A stretch of 64,000 bases of DNA from Desulfobacteraceae bacterium (lineage in GTDB: Bacteria; Desulfobacterota; Desulfobacteria; Desulfobacterales; Desulfosalsimonadaceae): positions 1-64,000 of the forward strand of contig JAABSH010000003.1 in NCBI GenBank assembly GCA_011390465.1, written 5' to 3'. The notes beneath the pieces were generated by a model that did not search any database, was not told the origin of the DNA, and worked only from the letters and a program-made list of their open reading frames with translations. Shown one piece after another: positions 43,722 through 54,402 of the stretch (the first letter of the stretch is position 1; each line of letters opens with the position of its first letter). The translations under genes and the position numbers were made by a program.

Positions 43722-44701
43722 AGACGCACTATATTATACTCGTTATTATTGTGGCGCTGGGGGTGATGGGATTGACTGCCTCCGCGTTTGTGGTGGATGA
43801 AACCGAACAGGTGGTGGTGACCCAGTTCAATAAAGTGGTGGGAGATCCCATCACAGAGCCTGGACTAAAGTTCCGGATTCCGTTTATCCAGCGGCCCAAT
43901 TATTTTTTGAAAAATATCCAGGAATGGGACGGGGAGCCGGGGCAGATTCCCACCCTGGACAAGACGTATATCTGGGTGGATTCCTTTGCCCGGTGGCGCA
44001 TCATTGATCCTGTCGCGTTTTTTGAAACGGTCACCGATCGCATGCTGGCCCTGACCCGCTTAGATGACATTATTAATCCGGCGATCCGGAATGCGGTCAC
44101 CTCCAATCACCTGATTGAGACCGTCCGCAACAGCAACCGGGAAATGACCACCCTGGAAGAAGATATTGATGTGGATGTGGGGGATGTGGAAGTGGAAATG
44201 GGCGGTGAGATCATTGACCCGGGGGAATATGTGATTCAGACCGGCCGGGAAAAATTGTCCCGGGAAATATTAAAAGCGGCCCAGCCCAAGCTTGAAAAAT
44301 TCGGTATTGAATTGATTGACGTGAAAATCAAGCGGGTGAATTATGTTCAGAAAGTCCGGGATTCGGTGTATGCGAGAATGGTTGCCGAACGGAACCAGGT
44401 GGCGGAGAAAATCCGGTCCCAGGGCCGGGGAGAAGCTTTCCGTATTGAAGGTGACAAGGAAAAAGATTTAAAGCTGATCCAGTCCGAAGCCTACCGTACG
44501 GCCCAGGAAATCAAGGGGAAGGCGGATGCCAAGGCCATCAAGATTTACGCGGATGCCTTTAGCAAGGATCCTGAATATTATTCGTTTACAAAGTCCCTGG
44601 AAGTTTACCAGACATCTCTGGACAAAAAGAGCAAAGTGGTTTTGTCCACGGATGCGGAACTGCTCAAGTATTTAAAGGATTTTGCCGGGCCCCAGGGATA
44701 G
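43718..44701 (+). CDS. hflC: FtsH-protease modulator HflC
   Basis: 327 residues from the ATG at 43718, which overlaps the hflK stop (ATGA); an upstream in-frame GTG lies within hflK and is not used. One N-terminal membrane helix (about 3-25), then an SPFH domain (TQFNKVVGDPITEPGLKFRI) and a C-terminal helical region with RVNYVQKVRDSVYARM and SEAYRTAQEIKGKADA, both typical of HflC. It is followed by a strong terminator. Confidence 0.92.
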   Translation: MKTHYIILVIIVALGVMGLTASAFVVDETEQVVVTQFNKVVGDPITEPGLKFRIPFIQRPNYFLKNIQEWDGEPGQIPTLDKTYIWVDSFARWRIIDPVAFFETVTDRMLALTRLDDIINPAIRNAVTSNHLIETVRNSNREMTTLEEDIDVDVGDVEVEMGGEIIDPGEYVIQTGREKLSREILKAAQPKLEKFGIELIDVKIKRVNYVQKVRDSVYARMVAERNQVAEKIRSQGRGEAFRIEGDKEKDLKLIQSEAYRTAQEIKGKADAKAIKIYADAFSKDPEYYSFTKSLEVYQTSLDKKSKVVLSTDAELLKYLKDFAGPQG

Positions 44702-44721
44702 GGCCGGTTTATACAGAAAAC

Positions 44722-44762
44722 AAAAAAAGCGGTAATTCTTGTAAGCAATTACCGCTTTTTTC
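44722..44762 (+). terminator. Intrinsic terminator after hflC
   Basis: AAAGCGGTAATT, short loop, AATTACCGCTTT, ending in T6 (and beginning with A7, so it could work in both directions). It would also serve the minus-strand COX24-like ORF. Confidence 0.9.
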
Positions 44763-44830
44763 GTTTTTGTCGGCTTTGTTTTTTGAGCTCCGGTTTTATA
44801 TCGCCGGTGTTTTATCTCTGGTGCGCCTTA

Positions 44831-44926
44831 TTATCGTTTATTTCTTTGGTGCCGGGTGCGCGCCAGCAGTTTCCGGTGTTTATGTTTTCGCATTTTTTTT
44901 CTGCGTTTTTTGATTACACTGCCCAA
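44831..44926 (-). CDS. Very small basic protein, AURKAIP1/COX24-like
   Basis: A 31-codon ORF, too short for most gene finders. It starts with TTG at 44926 behind a near-perfect ribosome site (GGAGGTGAT, seven bases away). The translation begins MGSVIKKRRKKMRKHKHRK and ends in further Arg/Lys. This matches the short, highly basic bacterial proteins with the AURKAIP1/COX24 domain, which resemble a mitochondrial small-subunit ribosomal protein and are probably ribosome-bound. It has its own transcript on the minus strand. Confidence 0.72.
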   Translation of the reverse strand: MGSVIKKRRKKMRKHKHRKLLARTRHQRNKR

Positions 44927-44989
44927 ATGATCACCTCCAGAATTTGATTTAATGAAGTTAAAGTTATAAATATTACTCATACCATCATC

Positions 44990-45043
44990 AAATTCCATTT
45001 GTCCATAAAATTTTTACATTTTTTATTTTTAAAAATGGAATTT
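44990..45043. repeat. 11-bp inverted repeat with A/T-rich spacer
   Basis: AAATTCCATTT and AAATGGAATTT, separated by 32 bases of mostly A/T. It lies between the COX24-like ORF and the next plus-strand gene, where both promoters should be. Possibly a regulator site. Confidence 0.5.
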
Positions 45044-45164
45044 TGTGTATAAGTAAGCATGAAGTTTGATTTAAGCGGATTTACCGTTTCCGGTTTGTCC
45101 GGATAGGGGCTATGTTTGTTTCAGGCCTGTTTATTTCAGACAACAGCAAAAACGGTTCGGGTAT

Positions 45165-45695
45165 ATGACGCAATATCATTATTTCAGTCTCGATGAGCTG
45201 GGCATTGTCAATAACGCGGTGGCAATTGCCGAAGAACTGGTGAGCAATCACTATAAACTGTCATCCTCCCAGCTGCTCCATCTGAATTATGACATCAAGA
45301 CCCTGGCGGATCTGGGTCCCGAAGAAATTGTGGACGATCATTTTGCCCAGATTATCCGGTACGCGGAAAAGAAAAAAACCGATTTCCCGGATGGCCCGGT
45401 AAAGGATTTCTACAAAATCTGCATTCAGGACCATTCCATTCTCCGGGTGATCGGGCAATGCGAGGATCTGGATCTTTACCCGTTTGCCGTATACATTGTA
45501 TGCCATGAGCTGATTCACATTATTCGTTTCAGAAAATTTTTACAGCATTTTGATGCCCCCCTGCCGGAGAAAATTGAAGAGGAAATCCGGGTACACATAA
45601 AAACCCATGAAATTTTAGCCAATATAAATATTAAAAATCTGGGGCCGGTGTTTGAATTTTACCGGAAATGGCGCATGGCCGCTCCCGGATATTAA
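45165..45695 (+). CDS. Protein with zincin-like HExxH motif, unknown function
   Basis: 176 residues, soluble, mostly helical. The segment VCHELIHIIRF (about residue 110) fits the HExxH zinc-protease signature, and a more distal His/Glu-rich part (HIKTHEILANINIKNL) could give a third ligand. No signal peptide. No family recognised with certainty. The stop codon lies in the first unit of a tandem repeat array. An isolated gene between the COX24-like ORF and an FmdB-type gene. Confidence 0.6.
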   Translation: MTQYHYFSLDELGIVNNAVAIAEELVSNHYKLSSSQLLHLNYDIKTLADLGPEEIVDDHFAQIIRYAEKKKTDFPDGPVKDFYKICIQDHSILRVIGQCEDLDLYPFAVYIVCHELIHIIRFRKFLQHFDAPLPEKIEEEIRVHIKTHEILANINIKNLGPVFEFYRKWRMAAPGY

Positions 45696-45758
45696 AACGG
45701 TATCAAAACGGATATTAAAACGGATATTAAAACGGATATTAAAAAGGCGGTTAAAAGG
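45688..45758. repeat. 12-bp tandem repeat array at a gene end
   Basis: Units of GGATATTAAAAC: one exact copy, a diverged 11-base copy (GGTATCAAAAC), two exact copies, then GGATATTAAAAA and a diverged GGCGGTTAAAAG. The first copy contains the TAA stop of the zincin-like gene. Each unit offers TAA in one frame. Confidence 0.8.
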
Positions 45759-45915
45759 AATGTTGACAGGGGAATCGCAGCGGGGAAACTGCAGAAAAAT
45801 TTTTTTTCATCCCCTTGACAACAGTAATTTATTAACTATCTTTCAGGTGATTTAAAAAACAAAGGATTCCCCCATGGCGGGTTTAAATCATCGCAACGAC
45901 CAGGAGATCAAGAAA

Positions 45916-46203
45916 ATGCCGATTTACGAATATGAATGTGAAAAATGTGGTCATATTCATGAAATAATGCAGAAAATGTCCGACAAACCCTTGGCCAAAT
46001 GTCCTGACTGCTCGGGAAAACTCCACAAATTGATTTCACAAAGCGCTTTTCATTTAAAAGGGTCCGGATGGTATGTCACGGATTATGCGAATAAATCCAA
46101 TTCCGCCACAGGGCCTTCAAAGAAAAATGAAACAGCAAAATCCACTCCGGATACCGGTGCCGCAACGACCTGTTGCGGGGCCAAGCCCAAAGATGCATCC
46201 TGA
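45916..46203 (+). CDS. FmdB-family zinc ribbon protein
   Basis: 95 residues. Starts at ATG 45916 behind AGGAG; an ORF beginning at 45874 adds 14 non-native residues. The first 45 residues are a zinc ribbon: MPIYEYECEKCGHIHE..., then CPDCSGKLHKLISQSAFHLKG, the standard FmdB (CxxC...CxxC) regulatory-type domain. The tail is low-complexity Ser/Thr/Ala with two Cys near the end. Such proteins are found next to groES in related genomes. Function not established. Confidence 0.85.
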   Translation: MPIYEYECEKCGHIHEIMQKMSDKPLAKCPDCSGKLHKLISQSAFHLKGSGWYVTDYANKSNSATGPSKKNETAKSTPDTGAATTCCGAKPKDAS

Positions 46204-46457
46204 CCGTTTCAAAAAAATCACCAGTTCGGTATTTTTCGGGCAGGCCTGTCCGCCCCGCCGGGTATTGACGGTTATATAAAAAAAGCAGTGCTGCGGCGCT
46301 TATCAGGCAAATGCCAGTGCATGCGGCCGTTGTTTAGCAAACAAAACAATTTGTTTTTACGGGTCTGCATTTCACATATTAACACTGGTTCAAACGATAA
46401 CAGATTTTTTATCAAAACGATGAAAATTTTTAACCAATCAAAAGGAGAAGAGGTAAA

Positions 46458-48424
<1,967 letters not shown>

Positions 48425-48458
48425 TCCGTTTTTACTTTCGCTGTAAGCTGAATCTGAA

Positions 48459-48494
48459 ATGCCTTCACGCGTCCATGCGTGAAGGCATTTTTTT
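48459..48494 (+). terminator. Intrinsic terminator after groEL
   Basis: ATGCCTTCACGC, loop, GCGTGAAGGCAT, followed by a T tract. A classical strong hairpin, ending the groESL transcript. Confidence 0.92.
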
Positions 48495-48639
48495 GCGTTG
48501 TTTCTGCCGGGTTTTCCCGAAGCTTTAACTTGACAGGTGCCCTGTTGTTGGATAATTTCCAACAACAGATGCTGCCCTTTGCCGTCAAAATGAGGCTTTT
48601 TGCGGATTCAACAAATCTTTGAAACGGGAGATCTGGTTT

Positions 48640-49371
48640 ATGGTTTCTGACAGGCTTGATGTCATTCACATGATATTAAATGCCGGCCTGATGGTTCAGT
48701 TTGTCATGCTGCTGTTGTTTCTTTTTTCCGTCGCGTCCTGGGCGATTATTCTGATCAAATTCATTCAAATCCGGAAAGCCTACAAGGAATCCGCCTGGTT
48801 TATTGAATATTTCTGGAAATCCAAAGATTTTTCAGAGTCTTTTTCCCGGGCCAAGGGCCTGCCCTTCAGTCCGATTGCGCGTATTTTCCGTACCGCCTAC
48901 CTGGAATTGCGCAAAATTTACACGGACAGCGCTCCCCGGAATCCGGCCCTGTCTGAGGCCGACCGGAAGATCACCCGGGATGAAGGCATCAAAGGATTTG
49001 AAAACGTCAAGCGGGTATTGCACCGGGCCGGAAATACCGAAAGCATCCGGCTGATTCAGATGGTGCCGTTTCTGGCTACCACCGGCAATACCGCCCCGTT
49101 TATCGGCCTTTTCGGTACGGTCTGGGGGATTATGAATTCTTTTCACGGCATTGCCACCCAGCAGGGGGGCGCGACCATTGCGGCCGTGGCGCCCGGCATT
49201 TCCGAGGCACTGGTGGCCACTGCCGCCGGTCTGGCCGTGGCCATTCCCTCAGTGATCGCGTTTAATTTTTTTACCCAGAAAATCCGTATCATCGAATCGG
49301 AAATGGACAGTTTTTCATCTGATTTTTTAAACATCATTGAACGGGAGCTGATTTACTCCCGCGAGGGCTGA
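48640..49371 (+). CDS. tolQ: Tol-Pal proton channel subunit TolQ
   Basis: 243 residues from ATG 48640 (GGGAG upstream). A MotA/TolQ/ExbB-type inner-membrane channel with three helices: N-terminal (about 13-38), then a pair near 140-165 and 175-205, including NTAPFIGLFGTVWGIMNSF, which lines the proton path. With TolR it uses the proton gradient to work the envelope-spanning TolA. First gene of the tol cluster, two bases before tolR. Confidence 0.9.
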   Translation: MVSDRLDVIHMILNAGLMVQFVMLLLFLFSVASWAIILIKFIQIRKAYKESAWFIEYFWKSKDFSESFSRAKGLPFSPIARIFRTAYLELRKIYTDSAPRNPALSEADRKITRDEGIKGFENVKRVLHRAGNTESIRLIQMVPFLATTGNTAPFIGLFGTVWGIMNSFHGIATQQGGATIAAVAPGISEALVATAAGLAVAIPSVIAFNFFTQKIRIIESEMDSFSSDFLNIIERELIYSREG

Positions 49372-49373
49372 AA

Positions 49374-49808
49374 ATGGCGTTCAACCGCAATACCAATGAC
49401 TCGCTGCTGTCTGATATAAACGTCACCCCGTTTGTGGATGTGATGCTGGTGCTGCTGATTATTTTTATGGTCACCGCGCCCATGATGGTTCAGGGGGTGA
49501 ATGTGGCCCTGCCGGAAACGGAAAATGCGGACAATATTGCCACGGAAGAAGATCAGTTGATTGTATCCATTGACAAGGACAACAAAATCCTGATCAATGA
49601 TTTTGAGGTGGGCATTGATTTTTTAAAGGAAAAACTGACCGCGATTTTTAAAAACCGGTCCACCAAAAACGTGTTTCTAAAAGCTGATAAGAATATTCCT
49701 TACGGCACTGTGGTTCGCGTCATGTCTGAAATCAAAGGCGCCGGCGTGGAAAAGCTCGGCATGGTGACCCTGCCGCCGGCGGACGGAGCATCCAAGAAAT
49801 CGCTTTAA
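49374..49808 (+). CDS. tolR: Tol-Pal subunit TolR (ExbD family)
   Basis: 144 residues. A single N-terminal membrane helix with DINVTPFVDVMLVLLIIFMV, including the Asp needed for proton flow, then a periplasmic ExbD/TolR domain. The start lies two bases after tolQ, and its stop overlaps the next start (TAATG). Confidence 0.92.
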   Translation: MAFNRNTNDSLLSDINVTPFVDVMLVLLIIFMVTAPMMVQGVNVALPETENADNIATEEDQLIVSIDKDNKILINDFEVGIDFLKEKLTAIFKNRSTKNVFLKADKNIPYGTVVRVMSEIKGAGVEKLGMVTLPPADGASKKSL

Positions 49809-50695
49809 TGATGATAGCTCCCGCTTTCATAATCGGCCATCCGGACGATCAGGTGCGCCGTTTTCTGGTGTTTGCCCTGATTTCTTTCGGGTGTCATGTG
49901 CTGCTGTTCTGCATGGTGGCATTTGTGCATTTCCCGTCTTCCGTTGAACGGCGCATTGTGCCGCCGGAAAGCATTGATGTGGATCTTCTGGCATTTAATG
50001 CCGAAACCCCGCTGCCCCCGGCCCGGACAGCGGTTCAGGAACCGGCGGCAGCCCCCGGCTCGACAGCCGCGTCCGCACCGGCTGCGCCTGCCGCACCGGA
50101 GCCCGCTGCCGTGCCCGTCAAAAAAGGACTGCAGAAAAAAAGGGATCTGTCTGATGCGGTAGTGGCAAAACCCCAAAAGCAGAAAAAAATTGTTAAAAAG
50201 CCTGCCGCCAGAAAAGAGATTGATTCGGAACAGGTGCTGCAGGATGCCGTGAAGCGCATTGAAGCGCAGGCCGCGGCGGCCCAGACCCAATCGGTTGCCG
50301 ACCGGATTGAAAACCTGAAAAAAGAAGTGCGGATCCAGACCGGCAAGCCCGCTGCCAGTCAATTGCCCGCCGCCAGGTCCGGCAATGCCTATCCCCGGGA
50401 TTTTTCCCAGATCGAAGTGTTTCAGGCGGAGGTGTCTGTACGGCTGAAAAACAACTGGGTATTTTCAGAAAAACTGGCCGGCGAGACAAAAGGCCTGGAA
50501 AGCCGGCTGGTGATCAAGGTGCTGCCGGACGGCACCATTACGGATGTGTGGTTTGAAAAACGCTCCGGCAATGAATACCTGGACAATTCCGCCTATAAAA
50601 CCGTGATGAAATCCAATCCGCTGCCGCCGCTGCCGTCCGGGTTTGCCTATTATCATCTGGTGCTGGGATTTACACCGTCCGGTCTGAGTCACTAA
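49808..50695 (+). CDS. tolA: TolA-like energy-transducing protein (TonB C-terminal fold)
   Basis: 295 residues: an N-terminal anchor helix (about 22-40), a long Ala/Pro-rich then Lys-rich spacer (about 65-190), and a C-terminal TolA/TonB-like domain (YPRDFSQIEVFQAEVSVRL... LVIKVLPDGTITDVWFEKRSG). Its position between tolR and tolB supports TolA rather than TonB. It would carry energy from TolQR to Pal and TolB. Confidence 0.83.
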   Translation: MMIAPAFIIGHPDDQVRRFLVFALISFGCHVLLFCMVAFVHFPSSVERRIVPPESIDVDLLAFNAETPLPPARTAVQEPAAAPGSTAASAPAAPAAPEPAAVPVKKGLQKKRDLSDAVVAKPQKQKKIVKKPAARKEIDSEQVLQDAVKRIEAQAAAAQTQSVADRIENLKKEVRIQTGKPAASQLPAARSGNAYPRDFSQIEVFQAEVSVRLKNNWVFSEKLAGETKGLESRLVIKVLPDGTITDVWFEKRSGNEYLDNSAYKTVMKSNPLPPLPSGFAYYHLVLGFTPSGLSH

Positions 50696-50894
50696 GGGGA
50701 ATAAAAAATATCAAAATACCCCATTCCGTCGGTTTTAAGGCATTGAATGTCGGGATATCAATCCCAACCTGCAAAAAACAGGGCGTCTGCTGCGGAAAAA
50801 GTCATAAACGGGCAGATGGCCGAGACCCAGCCGGCAAACCGGGCAAACAGACCTTTAACCGTATTTATTCAAGGAGAACAGAGCCGTTATCAAT

Positions 50895-52241
50895 ATGACA
50901 TTTATCAGAATGACATTTATCAGGCGATTTTTTTTATTATGGACTGGACTGGTGGTATTTGCGGGACTGTATCCCTTTCAGGCGGCTGCGGAATATGATT
51001 ATATCAATATCAGTGATCCGTTTTTGAATAAAACACCCGTGGCCGCGCCGGTTTTCAAAAACATGGCGCCGGAGACCACGGCCCCCGCGCTGGCGGTTGA
51101 GGCTGCGGATCTGGTGCAGCAGTCATTGGAATTTACCGGGTATTTTCAAATGATCGACCGGGCTGCTTTTCTTGAAGAGCCTTCGGCCAAGGGCATCACC
51201 GGTCAGGCGATTAATTTTGACAATTGGACGGACATTGGCGCGGAACTGCTGATCACCGGCGGGATAACCGCAACAGAGGATTTTTTGCAGATTGAATGCC
51301 GGCTTTTTGACACGTTTTCAAAAGACATGCTTTTTGGCAAACGCTATAAGGGCCGTTCCGATGATCTCCGGAAAATCGTCCACCGGTTCTGCAGTGAAAT
51401 GGTTTACCGGCTAACGGGAAAGCGCGGCATTTTTGAAAGCGATATTGCCTTTGTCTCTACTGCTACAGGCACCAAAGAGATATTTACCTGCGCCTTTGAT
51501 GGCCAGGATGTAAAACAACTGACCCAAGCCGGTTCCCTGGCATTGTTTCCGGCCTGGTCCCCGGACGGCATGGCCGTTGCCTATACTTCCTATCAGAATG
51601 ACCGGCCGGAAATTTTTATCCGCCGTCTTGACCAGCCGCGCGCCGAAGCCAAAATTTCTTATAAAGGCATCAATATCACACCGGTATGGGTGCCGGGAAC
51701 AGACCGCATGGCCGCCACCCTGTCTTTTGAAGGGGATGAAGAAATATATCTTTTGACCCATGCGGGAAAAATTGATAAAAGACTGACTAAAAACTGGGGA
51801 ATAGATGTGTCGCCCACATTTTCGCCGGACGGGAAAAAAATGGCATTTGTGTCCAAACGGTTTGGTTCGCCCCAGATTTTTATCTGTGTCCTGGAAACCG
51901 GATCGGTGCGCCGGCTGACGTATGCGGGAAAATACAATACCCAGCCGGACTGGTCACCGGCCGGTGACTGGATCGCGTTTTCCAGCATGGAAAACGGCCG
52001 GGCTGATATTTTTGTGATCCGTCCGGACGGGGAAGGCCTGAAACAGCTCACTATCGACAGCGGCAGCAATGAATCACCGTCCTGGTCTCCGGACGGAAGC
52101 ATGATTGCATTTTCTTCCACCCGGACAGGGACTTCCCGTATTTATGTGATGACCGCTTCCGGCACGGACCAGCGGATTCTGGTTCGCGCTGACGGTGCGC
52201 AGACAGACCCGGCCTGGTCACCGGGATTTAAAAAGTATTAG
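50895..52241 (+). CDS. tolB: Tol-Pal periplasmic protein TolB
   Basis: 448 residues with a signal peptide (hydrophobic core LLWTGLVVFAGLYPF, cut near AAA). The N-terminal domain (about 35-160) is followed by a six-blade beta-propeller shown by repeated PAWSPDG / FSPDGKKMAF / PSWSPDG motifs. The start region contains a 15-base direct duplication, so two near-identical starts exist (MTFIRMTFIRR); the best ribosome site is unusually far away (about 18 bases). Confidence 0.93.
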   Translation: MTFIRMTFIRRFFLLWTGLVVFAGLYPFQAAAEYDYINISDPFLNKTPVAAPVFKNMAPETTAPALAVEAADLVQQSLEFTGYFQMIDRAAFLEEPSAKGITGQAINFDNWTDIGAELLITGGITATEDFLQIECRLFDTFSKDMLFGKRYKGRSDDLRKIVHRFCSEMVYRLTGKRGIFESDIAFVSTATGTKEIFTCAFDGQDVKQLTQAGSLALFPAWSPDGMAVAYTSYQNDRPEIFIRRLDQPRAEAKISYKGINITPVWVPGTDRMAATLSFEGDEEIYLLTHAGKIDKRLTKNWGIDVSPTFSPDGKKMAFVSKRFGSPQIFICVLETGSVRRLTYAGKYNTQPDWSPAGDWIAFSSMENGRADIFVIRPDGEGLKQLTIDSGSNESPSWSPDGSMIAFSSTRTGTSRIYVMTASGTDQRILVRADGAQTDPAWSPGFKKY

Positions 52242-52261
52242 CCATTGACGGCTTCGCAAAA
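52241..52261. repeat. Fragment of the GACGGCTTCGTAAAA repeat
   Basis: GCCATTGACGGCTTCGCAAAA here matches GCCGTTGACGGCTTCGTAAAA at the left end of the complete element at 56929-57076, but no matching right arm follows. It overlaps the last base of tolB and lies before pal. Confidence 0.5.
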
Positions 52262-52308
52262 CCATATCAGGCAATCATTAATTTTAATTTTTTTTTAAGG
52301 AGAAACCC

Positions 52309-52917
52309 ATGAAAAAAGGTAATCTGTATGTCAATATTTTTGTGATGACGCTCATGCTTTGTTTTCTGGTGACGGTATCCGCATGTTCCAAGAAAAAACC
52401 GGCGGTGGATCCCATGGAAACTTATCCTTCTGAGTCGGCCATGACAGGGGCGGATGCGGAAGCTGAGGCCGAAGCCGCGGCCCAGGCCCTGGCTGAAGAG
52501 GAACTTCAGGCGGAACGGGAAACTGAAGCCGCCCGCCAGGCCGCCCGGGAAGCGGCTTTGAAACAGGAAGAAGCCCGGAGCGCCTTTGTAAATGAAGATA
52601 TTTATTTTAACTTTGACGATGCCAGCCTGAGTGCGGATGCCCGGATGGTGCTGAAAGATAAAATCGACTGGCTGCGGAACAACCCGAATGCCACGGTGCT
52701 GATTGAAGGGCATTGCGATGAGCGGGGGACATCGGAGTATAACATTGCCCTGGGCCAGCGGCGCGCGGAAAGCGTTAAAATGTATCTGGTGAATGCCGGC
52801 ATCAGCCCTTCCCGGCTGAGTACCATCAGCTACGGCGAAGAACGGCCGGTGGATTTTGCCAGCAATGAGAGCGCCTGGGCCAAAAATCGGCGGGCCCATT
52901 TTAAAATCCAGAATTAA
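52309..52917 (+). CDS. pal: Peptidoglycan-associated lipoprotein Pal
   Basis: 202 residues. A lipoprotein signal with lipobox VSAC (Cys about residue 25), a coiled Ala/Glu-rich linker (about 45-90), then an OmpA-like peptidoglycan-binding domain with EGHCDERGTSEYNIALGQRR. It anchors the outer membrane to the wall with TolB. AAGGAG precedes the ATG. Confidence 0.94.
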   Translation: MKKGNLYVNIFVMTLMLCFLVTVSACSKKKPAVDPMETYPSESAMTGADAEAEAEAAAQALAEEELQAERETEAARQAAREAALKQEEARSAFVNEDIYFNFDDASLSADARMVLKDKIDWLRNNPNATVLIEGHCDERGTSEYNIALGQRRAESVKMYLVNAGISPSRLSTISYGEERPVDFASNESAWAKNRRAHFKIQN

Positions 52918-52965
52918 TTTGTTCGTTAACCTGAAATCCGCAACCTGTTTTTCCGGGGAAAAGCC

Positions 52966-53832
52966 ATGGTAGCTCTAAAAGTGACCGTCATGAAATCCAC
53001 TGTTGCTGTATTTTTAATGATACTGGTTACCGGATGTGCGCTCAACCAGGACGTAAAACAACTGGAAGCGCGCATGGCCCGCCTGGAGCAGGAAACCAGG
53101 GGGCAGGACGCCAGAATCGCGCAGTTGAAGGCGGACCTGGAAAGCCGGATGGCGGTGGAAAACGGACTGCGGGACATGTATGCCAGCCAGGGCGCGGAAT
53201 TTTATGCTTTTAAAGAGGATGTCCGGCAGATCAACGGCCGCCTGGATGAACTGGATCACCGCATGAATAGAGAATTTAAAACCGTGTCAGGCGCCGTTGA
53301 AAATACCGCTGACACGGTCAGTCATTTTTCCAAAACGGCAGCGGAAACCAAAGATCGCATAGAACGCCTTGAGCATTATGTGGGCTTTGAGCCGGGAGGG
53401 GGATCATCCGACAAGGCAACCGGTGATTCCCCGGCAGCCGCAGCCGCTACCCCGTCTGAAGATGATCTTTACACAGCCGCCAAACAGGCCTTTGACCGGG
53501 CGGATTATGAAACCGCCCGCCAGGGATTTACCCGGTTTCTGGAAATTTATCCGGGATCCAGCCGGGCGGATAATGCCCGGTTCTGGATCGGCGAAATTTA
53601 TTACGCGGAAAAATGGTTTCAAAAAGCCATTGTCGAGTATCAGGACGTTATTGAAAAATATCCGGACGGCAACAAGGTGCCGGCAGCTTATCTGAAACAG
53701 GGGCTTGCGTTTCATGAAATCGGTGAAGATGCCAATATGCTGCTGGTTTTAAAGACCCTGGTCAGTAAATTTCCGGATTCAACGGAGGCCGGGATTGCCA
53801 GACGGAAAATGGACCAGTTGCAGCAGCCTTAA
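52966..53832 (+). CDS. cpoB: Tol-Pal accessory protein CpoB/YbgF
   Basis: 288 residues. Lipobox LVTGC suggests a lipoprotein or secreted form; an internal ATG at 52990 (MKSTVAVFLMILVTGC) would give the more usual signal peptide, but ATG 52966 has the better ribosome site (GGGGA). A coiled coil (about 25-110), a linker, and C-terminal tetratricopeptide repeats (YTAAKQAFDRADYETARQGF, then EYQDVIEKYPDG). It coordinates wall synthesis with Tol-Pal in other bacteria. It precedes ruvC by 30 bases. Confidence 0.86.
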   Translation: MVALKVTVMKSTVAVFLMILVTGCALNQDVKQLEARMARLEQETRGQDARIAQLKADLESRMAVENGLRDMYASQGAEFYAFKEDVRQINGRLDELDHRMNREFKTVSGAVENTADTVSHFSKTAAETKDRIERLEHYVGFEPGGGSSDKATGDSPAAAAATPSEDDLYTAAKQAFDRADYETARQGFTRFLEIYPGSSRADNARFWIGEIYYAEKWFQKAIVEYQDVIEKYPDGNKVPAAYLKQGLAFHEIGEDANMLLVLKTLVSKFPDSTEAGIARRKMDQLQQP

Positions 53833-53862
53833 CCATGGCCGGCCCTGGGACCGGCCCCTGGA

Positions 53863-54354
53863 ATGCTGAAAGTTGTCGGCATTGATCCGGGCCTGGCCGC
53901 CACCGGCGTGGCAGTGCTTGAAGGAACCGGCCTTACGGTGGGCTGCTTTTCCTATGGCACAATCCGGACATCTCCCCAAACAGCGCTGCCGGATCGGCTC
54001 AACCGGATTTATACCCGGCTTTCTGATCTGCTGGCCCGGGAACAGCCGGATGTCATGATTGTGGAAGATGTGTTTTCCATGGAGCGATTTCCGCAGTCCG
54101 GCATCACGCTGGGCAAGGTGACCGGCGTTATTCTCCTGGCCGGCTGCCGCAATCACATTCCAGTGGTGGAAATTCCGGTGCGCGAGGCAAAGCAGGTGCT
54201 TACCGGCAGCGGCAGTTCAGACAAAGAGCAGCTTGAAAAAAGCGTCCGCCGCCGCCTCAACCATCACCAACCCATAAAACCTTATCACGCCTCTGACGCC
54301 CTGGCCCTGGCCATGATTGGGCTGTTTCGCCTTGGTACGGGCGGGTGCCGGTGA
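53863..54354 (+). CDS. ruvC: Holliday junction endonuclease RuvC
   Basis: 163 residues, RNase-H fold. Catalytic acids are in GIDPGLAATG (Asp 7), IVEDVF (Glu) and HASDALALA (C-terminal Asp). Normal length. First of ruvC-ruvA-ruvB, 30 bases after cpoB. Confidence 0.95.
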   Translation: MLKVVGIDPGLAATGVAVLEGTGLTVGCFSYGTIRTSPQTALPDRLNRIYTRLSDLLAREQPDVMIVEDVFSMERFPQSGITLGKVTGVILLAGCRNHIPVVEIPVREAKQVLTGSGSSDKEQLEKSVRRRLNHHQPIKPYHASDALALAMIGLFRLGTGGCR

Positions 54355-54402
54355 AGTTGCAATTTTCCCGGGGGCAGCGCCGCCGGCGTCAGTTTTGAAA
54401 TT

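Noticed and set aside
46204-46457. CIRCE or sigma-32 element before groES
   Set aside because: No TTAGCACTC-N9-GAGTGCTAA and no CTTGAAA/CCCCAT pair found; only a weak sigma-70-like site and a short palindrome.
50747-50998. 83-codon ORF before tolB
   Set aside because: Overlaps the tolB signal peptide in another frame and has no family-like content.
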